Assembly: GCA_963921935.1 (NCBI GenBank)
Contig: OY998176.1
Location: 175,456,445 to 175,520,444, forward strand
DNA: 64,000 nucleotides
Reading direction: 5' to 3'
DNA from: Galeruca laticollis
Taxonomy: Eukaryota > Arthropoda > Insecta > Coleoptera > Chrysomelidae
Positions 57,321 to 64,000 of the stretch are shown in pieces (positions within the stretch are counted from its first letter, which is position 1; every line of letters begins with the position of its first letter). The notes under the pieces were generated by a model. It was not told the DNA's origin, ran no database searches, and saw nothing but the letters and a program-made list of their open reading frames with translations. The position numbers and the translations under genes were made by a program.

Positions 57321-57850
57321 TTTGTATAACAAGGGAGGAAAGTGCTACTTTTCCTCCCGAGGATGAAGTTTAATGCCGACGCGTAGCGGAGGGCAGCAAT
57401 CATTCGAGGGAGGAAAAGGCACTACACACTCATGTTATACATATGATTTTTCCGCCTCCCTCAAATAACAAGACATTTTCAATAATTTATTCATGGAACT
57501 AACAAACAAAATTGATAAATGCTACTTAGGATAGACTTTTACGAAACTTTGTTGGGCATCGAGGATGGACTTCTAAAATGCTTGGCTGGGCATCGAGGAG
57601 AGGGACTGTTATGAAACTTGGCTGAGCATCGAGGATGGACTTCTAAAATGCTTGGCTAGACATCGGGGGAATACGTTCTTATTTGTACTTCAAATCCCTT
57701 GGGATTTCAACTGTTCCTTTATATCCTTTGGTTCTACTTTCGGAATTGCAAAAATTATTTCATTGATAACGTACTATGACGTCACTTTTACTTTTCCTCC
57801 CTAGGAAGGAAAAGGACTTTTTCTCCCTATGGAGGAAAAAATCGACTTTA
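57321..57850 (+). mobile_element. Short non-autonomous element with hairpin ends
   Basis: Large hairpin at 57321-57443: GTATAAC...GGGAGGAAAG and TTTTCCTCCCGAGG on the left pair with CGAGGGAGGAAAAG and GTTATAC on the right; loop core GCCGACGCGTAGCGGAGGGC. Small hairpins at the other end, CTTTTCCTCCCTAGGAAGGA (57791-57814) and TTTTTCTCCCTATGGAGGAA (57818-57840), use the same GGGAGGAAAAG arm. No coding sequence. Confidence 0.65.
57528..57670. repeat. Tandem repeat, about 35 bp unit, four copies
   Basis: GGGCATCGAGGATGGACTTC, then TAAAATGCTTGGCT, repeated with variation; units begin near 57551, 57585, 57621 and 57655. A related single stretch (GGATGGACTGTCACGAAACT onward) lies at 61690-61735. 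Confidence 0.8.
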
Positions 57851-58194
57851 CTCCCTAAAATGAGACCAGGAAATGTATACTTAGGATAGAGGTAGGCGGA
57901 AATAATTATTTTTGGCTAGGCCAAGAAGTGACCTTGTGATTGACTAAATATATATGAATAGAAGAAAGAAGAAGATATGATATTACAAATATTAGAGCTT
58001 TGATATTATTAGCTCTATGGGTAAATCCTGGATATATTTTCCCATTTAAGATCAATATAACTGTGCAATGATAAGGAAAACCAGGAAAACTATATCCGCT
58101 GATCTTTACAATTATTACTTCAGAAGACAGGTTAAAAGTGGAGAACTCACTAGATTCATCTTTTCATTGACGACTTCATACTGTGGGTCTTAAG
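57851..58194. other. No gene seen
   Basis: AT-rich spacer. Confidence 0.5.
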
Positions 58195-58196
58195 TG

Positions 58197-58514
58197 TATT
58201 TAAATTTCTAACTGTTCAAGGAAATCCAGTTCTTGTTTTTTATCACAAATATGTAGTACTTCTAGACCTGTGTTAGGTGTCAATAAGTGTTTGGTGTCAA
58301 GTGGGTATTTTGCGTATTTCTTTGGTTGTTTTGATATGTATGCTTGTAAGTGTTCACTGTATGTAATTTCAAAATGTCTAAGGGTTTGGCCCAAATAGAC
58401 AGCATTACATTCTGGACATTCAAGTTTATATATACCTGACTTCTTCAATCGGGATATTTTTGTTTTAACATTTAACAATTTTGTACTCCGTCGACTGGCG
58501 TAGACATTCAACTA
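58197..58514 (-). pseudogene. Penelope-like element GIY-YIG endonuclease end
   Basis: Minus-strand frame 58511-58200. KSGIYKLECPECNAVYLGQT is the GIY...YIG signature with the CPEC metal-binding-like pair typical of Penelope; HFEITYSEH follows where R...R/H is expected, so a catalytic Arg appears replaced; LDTKHLLTPNTG and KQELDFLEQLEI contain the family's downstream block with the catalytic Glu region. The RT that should precede it is absent. 5' truncation is normal for these elements. Confidence 0.8.
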
Positions 58515-59800
58515 GATAAATAATCTTAATTTGACAAAACTAATGTCGAAATCAATAATTTATTATGAACAAATTTACAAAAATGGTACAAAGTTATGAA
58601 TGTTTGAACTTTGGTGGTTTCAGATGGGAAGGCACTTTATGTTTCTATTTAATGAATACTCGCTTGATTCCTATAGAAACTAAGTAACGATATGTTAGAC
58701 TTAGTATTTGACTTAATTGAGGTGAAACGATGTTTCGACTTGAATTACACTTAGAACTTCAGTTTCGACACTATTTAAGGAACCGATTCACTATTCAACC
58801 AACTGACTCGTTAATAAAGTAACCGATAACTTACTAACCAATTGCGTAACTATGTGATAACTGCTTAACTAAGTGTGAATACTTCTTGAATGAGTGTTGA
58901 GCTCACTTAGTTGATTGAGCGATGAGTTCGTAACTAACTTTGTTGTTGAGTGATGTACTGAATTAGGAACTGACTTCTTCACGTTGTAAGACGTAATAAA
59001 TAGAAATTTGCAAGGGGCATGTTTACACGTGTATTGGGTTGACTAAAAGGAAATAAAAATTTCCAATTGGCCAGTATCAGTTGACTTGCCAGAATCATCG
59101 ACAAAAATCAACATTAGACACCCTCAATAGATAATTCAATTTCCATTGAACATTCAAAAAACGAGACCGTCCTATTGTGACCTTTTTACTCCGAAAAGTT
59201 ATTCAACTCCTTCCGATCATCTACCATAAAAATTCACGCACAACGTGACAATAAGTTACAATTTTAGTTATGCTCCAAGTAATAACATTTTAGGGCTTTT
59301 GCAACACAATAAATAATAGTGTGAAACGTGACATTTTCCTAAATTTTTAACTATAGGATTTCAAACATAATGCGACAATATGTCTTTCACGAATTTCAAA
59401 ATGTGTTATTTCATTGCTCCAACAATACTATTTGCAATTAATAGTGCGAAACGTGATATTTTAAAAGTATTTAACAATGCTGAAAATAAAGTGAAACTAC
59501 CCTTCGAACTTACAACAACGCCGAAAGAATACAAAAGATCACTGCACTGAATTTACGCCTTAAAACATATACAATGACGAAAAGAAGAAACATGAGTTTC
59601 ATTTCTACAAATATCTTACATGTTTTTAAAAGTATCGTATACTATATAATTCAAGATTTTCTAATCTTGAACAGTACCCGTTTTCACACAAATTGAAATA
59701 GTGGTTGAGGCGTACAGTGCAAAATTGAATTAACAACAATGAACATCAAGCGTATTCATTCTGTTCTGAGGAAGTCGTTGACAAATGTTGCTGAGGAAAG
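58515..59800. other. No recognisable gene; weak repeats
   Basis: 58690-58990 is dense in AACTAAG/TAACTGA-like short motifs. At 59240-59500 the block AATAGTGTGAAACGTGACAT (about 59318) recurs as AATAGTGCGAAACGTGATAT (about 59441), a direct repeat of roughly 125 bp. Confidence 0.45.
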
Positions 59801-61250
59801 TGATGTTAGCTATTGAGGAAGAACAGAATAAAGAAAATATGAACGAGAGATTGGATCAGAAGAAATCACGGAGCATCTGCTCTCCTTTTGAGAGAAATTG
59901 TTGAATATAAATTATGTTTAAAGATGACACCGAAAAACTTTGAGACACTGCTTTAAATGCAAAAATTTAGAAAGAATCACGAAAATGAGAGATCCAGTAA
60001 CTCCTTGAGTAAAACTAGAAGTCACTTTAATATTTATAACCACAAGAAATCATTATAGAATACTGCAACATTTGTTGTATAGAGTGTCCAAAACAGAAAT
60101 CTCTAATTTTGTTTCAGAAGTATGTAGTGCTATATACGAATGTCTCAGCGGATACATTCAGGTGAGTTTTAAAAATATTCTTATAAGCTAATTTGGCAAT
60201 ATCAGTTAATGTAGTTAATGTAATATATTAACCAATATATTTAATTAAGAATAGGTCCAAGCTTACGATGGAGTGTGGTATGATAAGTATTGAGTTTAGT
60301 TTGATGAACCCGTGATATCCTGAATGTCTTACTGGGAAATTGAAAAATGATTTGAGTAGACGGACTGAAGAAAATACGGAGTAGGCGTGCCTTGAGATGT
60401 GGCTGATATATTTGATGAAAGTCTGAATTTTGTTAAAATTTCTTGAATATCACTTTCACTCTTTCACTCGTAATTCCTCATTAACGGTGCGTAGGTCTTT
60501 GACAGCGTTGTGGAGCTCTTGTAGATTTCTTTTATTTTGCTTTGCTTATTTTGACGGCTGCTGATCCAACGTTGCCAGTATACGCGACGCTGCAGTATTT
60601 TGCTACAACTGCGAAGTTGATGGAGTTGGCTTCGATTGTGCCGGAATTGACGAATGAGGTATTGTAGTGCCTTCACCAAATTCCGTTTCTATTTGTCATT
60701 CCTATGGACAAAAAAAATAAAGAATAATTGTATCATCTTTCTCAGACACCAACTACGCAAGAATTATGAAAGAAGCAATGTGCTGGTTTAGAAAATCGGT
60801 GGAATTTTCCCAATTGCTGTGGATCCATTAACGGCAAACATATTTTAATTGTTACCCCTCCTAATTGTGGAAATGAGGACTTCGGCTATAAAGGTTCAAA
60901 TAGCATTATTCTAATGGCAGTTGTCGACTCCAACTATTGTTTTACATATATTATTGTCGACAGCAAGGGATCAGAGTCTGATGATGGTGTTTTTCAAAAC
61001 TGCTCACTTTTGGATGGCATGGAAAATGGACTTATTCGTGATGGACGTTACTTCGTTGCTGATGATGAATTTTCATTGAAACTGCAACTCTTGAGACCGT
61101 ATAATAATTATAAAAGACCCCTTTCTGTTCAATAGTTTTCAACTACCACCTATGTCGGGCGAGGAGAATTGTGGAAAATGGGTTCGGAATTTTGGTCAGC
61201 AGATTTCAGCAATTTGAGAAAATAATGACTGCGTCTTGACTAATTTATAC
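59800..61250 (+). pseudogene. PIF/Harbinger transposase with an intron, degraded
   Basis: Exon 1 remnants up to 60161: HGASALLLREIVEYKLC-like N-terminal region, then VSKTEISNFVSEVCSAIYEC and LSGYIQ. A canonical intron, CAG|GTGAGT at 60162 to TTTCTCAG at 60745 (584 bp), follows. Exon 2 resumes with RWNFPNCCGSINGKHILIV, then FGYKGSNSIILMAVVDSNY (open 60914-61135), GSESDDGVFQN, VADDEFSLKLQLLRPY, and after a shift FNYHLCRARRIVENGFGIL to about 61240. These are the DDE_4 blocks of Harbinger transposases (HARBI1 relatives). The first catalytic Asp (normally G-x-I-D-G-K-H) is Asn here; with the stops this indicates an inactive copy. Confidence 0.82.
60162..60745 (+). other. Probable intron of the Harbinger transposase
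   Basis: GTGAGT donor, pyrimidine-rich acceptor TCATCTTTCTCAG, and protein similarity that resumes across the junction (SGYIQ | TPTTQEL ... WNFPNC). The short minus-strand frame at 60464-60679 falls inside and is not a gene. Confidence 0.7.
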
Positions 61251-61402
61251 CGCCTTCGTTCTTTCCAAAAATGTCGCTTCTTCCGTTCCATAATATAGTG
61301 GCACAAAACGTCAGAAAGTTCTAGTCATTGACACTGTAACTTGACTACAACCAACAGTATTAATATTATTTTTTTTTAATGATGCCTCATATTACCTATT
61401 TA

Positions 61403-61925
61403 AAACACGCCTCAGCGTGTTTAAATCGAACTTTCAAACACGCGCGTTTTTTAAAGTCCCTATGGTAACAACAACAACTCGAGAAATGTAAGTATCAATG
61501 ACAACTTTTTTTATCAGTTTTTAAATTGTATATTTTCATTGTGAACCAATGTCTTATTTGGTTTTTTCTGCAAAATTTATTTACATATTCATATATACAT
61601 TGTATCCTTTTAAATATAAATAAAGAAACTTTTTGATTATTTATCTGACAGCAGTACCTCGTAACGTCAAATAAAAATAAATACTATTTAGGATGGACTG
61701 TCACGAAACTTGGCTGGGCATCGAGGACGGACTTCCATTTTTTTTGTAGTAATAATATAATAATAATATTCTATGATTTCAAAGTGCACCAATAAAAAAA
61801 AATAGCGTAAAGTATTCGTGGATAACTGGTCTTTCAAACACTTGCTCTATTTCGAGCACTCCGGCTGCGCCGTCGTGCTCGAAAAATCGCGCGTGTTTGA
61901 AAGACCTCTTTATCCATTTATACTT
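61403..61925 (-). mobile_element. Short non-autonomous element with hairpin ends
   Basis: Small hairpin AACACGCCTCAGCGTGTT at 61404-61421 followed by CTTTCAAACACGCGCG (61431-61446); large hairpin at 61811-61925 whose arms contain CTTTCAAACAC and GCGCGTGTTTGAAAG and an inner stem GAGCAC/GTGCTC around TCCGGCTGCGCCGTC. The same arm sequence at both ends defines the unit. No coding sequence. Orientation judged by the large hairpin being on the right. Confidence 0.6.
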
Positions 61926-63140
61926 CAATATACTAATTCATGACATTATGACTAAACATTCTATAATGTTTTATTTGATTTTACTTAGCAACCAACGTAA
62001 TTAACATAGTGAAGCTTCTAAATAAGAGATATATATTTTTGTTAATGGTAACTACATGATATAACATAAACGTCCACGTCTTAACCATCATAATATTAAT
62101 GTTTGAAAAAAAAAGACGATAATAATGAGGATACGTGGTATTGCTGACGTTTTACCAGTTTCACAATATGATTGGTATATAAACAGTAGGAAATACATAA
62201 GCTGCCAGTTAAGGATATTCCTTCCACTGATTCTTATTTTTCAGGGAATTATACAAATAGACTTCATACTACAACGACTCATGCTGTTTTTGGACACTTT
62301 TTGTCTTAAAACCATAATGTTTTCAGTTTAGAAAAAAAATACCTGAATTTTCTGATTAGAGCATTTGGCCCAGGTTATTATTTTAGTCGTGCTATTACAT
62401 ATTTTGAATTTATGAAAATACCATAATAGTTCAGTGCTAACATATTACATTCTTGTTGCAGTCAATTTAGATGTAAGTATATAAAACTTTAAAAATATGA
62501 AGATGCGACACTGGTTGTTCACGACTAGTTGGCCAGAAGAATCTATAATTTTCAAATTGCATTTACTGCTCTATTTGGCTTTGGTCAATAACACAGTAGT
62601 TAATATACTCGACCTAGTTTTATATTTTGATGATAATGTAACGATTTCTAATTAATCGCTTGTTGTTTATTTGTGGAACTTGGAAGTCACTGTGCACTCC
62701 TCATTTTGGTTACCATTGCAATTTTGTTAATAAATTTACTAATACTACAAGAAGTATGAATGTAATAAATAACAAATTTTCACACATCATACTCAAGAGG
62801 AGAAAATAATTCGATATGCATCAAAATACAATCTCAAAAAAATTTCGTGAAGATTTATTTAGTAATATATCGGTAATATAATTCACAATCAACAAATTCC
62901 GTTTTTACCTGATTCATAAAGAGAAGTTTTAGAAAATATCCAAGAAAGAGAATTTGGAAAAAAATTTACTTGCATTCCTATTTGCAGATCAACGATACTG
63001 AGATTACCTATCATAGATAGAAAAACATGATGAAGAAACGGGTCGAAAATCCAAACGTTTACTTCCATTAGGTTAAGATAAAAAGTGTAAGATGTGTTCT
63101 TAGTATTTTACCAGTGTTTATGTTAACCCCTTAGATATAG
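61926..63140. other. No recognisable gene
   Basis: AT-rich; the frame at 62125-62331 has no family features. Confidence 0.5.
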
Positions 63141-63477
63141 TGGAAAACCTGATCTCTTACAAATTTTAGCAGCATTCAATATCGGAAAAGAATACGTTTG
63201 TGATACTATCGCGAAAAATATGGGCCACACTGTTTTACGGCTTCCCCCATATTATTGCATATTTAACCCTATATAATACATGTGGCATCAGCTAAAATCC
63301 AGAGTTAGATCTGAAAAGGTTTCACCTACATTTATTATTCCTATTGATGGCTGGAAAAATTCGATTCAGCATATTATTGGGTTGAAGGTACCTGTCTCGC
63401 CGATGGACAAACTACCCGTTATTCCCGGCCTAGACGGTTCAAATAATACACCTGCGGCACTTTTTTTGACCTTTTAA
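63140..63477 (+). pseudogene. DD82E/IS630-type transposase C-terminal fragment
   Basis: Reads LLQILAAFNIGKEYVCDTIA, then MGHTVLRLPPYYCIFNPI, TAA at 63274-63276, then YMWHQLKSRVRSEKV and later WKNSIQHIIGLK. The motif before the stop is the LRLPPY.C..NPIE block, and the stop occupies exactly the position of the catalytic Glu (GAA to TAA would need one change). The downstream W..QLK.RVR segment matches the post-Glu region of the copy at 12545. A third lineage, distinct from copies 1 and 2. Confidence 0.65.
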
Positions 63478-63810
63478 TAAAAAATATATCAGATCAATAT
63501 CGAAAAAAACTCTTAATTTTTTCACAATTAATATTTGGACAACTACTGTCATTTTTTCAATACTAATACCGGCCATGATCATTTTTCGGTTACATATACA
63601 TATTAAAATCAAAGTAATAAAAGAAATGTGGGAAAATCAACCTCTTTGTCTAAAATTTCTTACACAAGATAAGGATATGAAGAAAAGGTGATATTTCCGA
63701 CATTATCCCACCTGAGGAATTGTTTGGTCAACAAAATTATTTCTCCAAACAAAAGAAATAAGAAACTATACTCAATATCAATGATATTTTAGGAATTTTA
63801 CTCAAGCGAC

Positions 63811-63922
63811 CCCGACACGTGAGTTTCACTGTATCGGTTACGCTGCTTTTAAACCCTCCCGCACTTTTTGTGAGCTTCACTATAGCGGGTACTCTGCTAT
63901 TAGACACTCCCGCACTTATTTC
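63811..63922. repeat. Tandem duplication of about 55 bp
   Basis: GTGAGTTTCACTGTATCGG ... CCCTCCCGCACTTTTT is followed directly by GTGAGCTTCACTATAGCGG ... CACTCCCGCACTTATT. Confidence 0.8.
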
Positions 63923-64000
63923 CGCACACTCTGTTGGATGATCGATTTGAAGTTTCTCTAGATTCTCATCAGGTTGCTCTTGGTTAACTCCAGCTTCTTC

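Noticed and set aside
50083..58514. One Penelope element spanning the RT scrap (50.1-50.3 kb) and GIY-YIG scrap (58.2-58.5 kb)
   Set aside because: Both are on the minus strand but in the wrong order (endonuclease would lie upstream of RT), and complete elements fill the interval.
60464..60679. 71-codon minus-strand frame
   Set aside because: Falls inside the predicted Harbinger intron with no family similarity.

Overview
The window looks like AT-rich nuclear DNA from an arthropod, most likely an insect. There is no bacterial gene organisation, canonical splice sites are visible, long (AT)n arrays occur, and almost every recognisable coding stretch belongs to a eukaryotic transposable element (mariner, Tc1, DD82E/Sailor, hAT, PIF/Harbinger, P/THAP, an I-type LINE, Penelope, Ty3/gypsy, a Crypton-like tyrosine recombinase). 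I found no convincing host gene, no tRNA or rRNA and no CRISPR array. The window is best read as a graveyard of nested mobile elements in accessory DNA.

Layout. 1-14 kb: a DD82E (Sailor-type) transposase remnant, then two about 3.04 kb copies, in opposite orientation, of a TA-flanked element with identical-type 32 bp inverted ends. Each copy carries two divergent genes, a DD82E transposase and a MULE-type transposase fragment. Between and beyond the copies lie pieces of a THAP/P-element transposase. 14.6-23.6 kb: an I-type LINE broken by a mariner, which is itself broken by a 1.9 kb insertion with a 5 bp target duplication, and by a long-inverted-repeat element followed by a 117 bp minisatellite. 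23.6-32 kb: a small inverted-repeat element, a DD82E C-terminal scrap, a LINE reverse transcriptase scrap and the 3' half of a gypsy element (minus strand). 32.8-35.7 kb: a hAT element with both ends and a decayed 8 bp target duplication.

37-43.5 kb: a complete but dead gypsy element (minus strand) inserted in an (AT)n array and itself carrying a truncated tyrosine-recombinase element. 47.9-49.9 kb: an inverted satellite cluster and a second tyrosine-recombinase element. 50 kb: a Penelope reverse transcriptase scrap. 51.2-55.3 kb: a second complete gypsy element with 156 bp LTRs and a GAACC target duplication. 55.5-57.3 kb: Tc1. 57.3-62 kb: two short elements with hairpin ends, a Penelope GIY-YIG scrap and a PIF/Harbinger pseudogene with a recognisable intron. 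63 kb: another DD82E scrap.

The two most interesting signals are (1) four loci where a 110-150 bp GC-containing long hairpin marks one end of a short element and smaller hairpins with related arm sequence mark the other; in two of them the large hairpin sits about 170-180 bp upstream of a Crypton-like tyrosine recombinase start; and (2) the chimeric DD82E plus MULE element, present twice with both genes. All boundaries were read by eye; no database search was possible.
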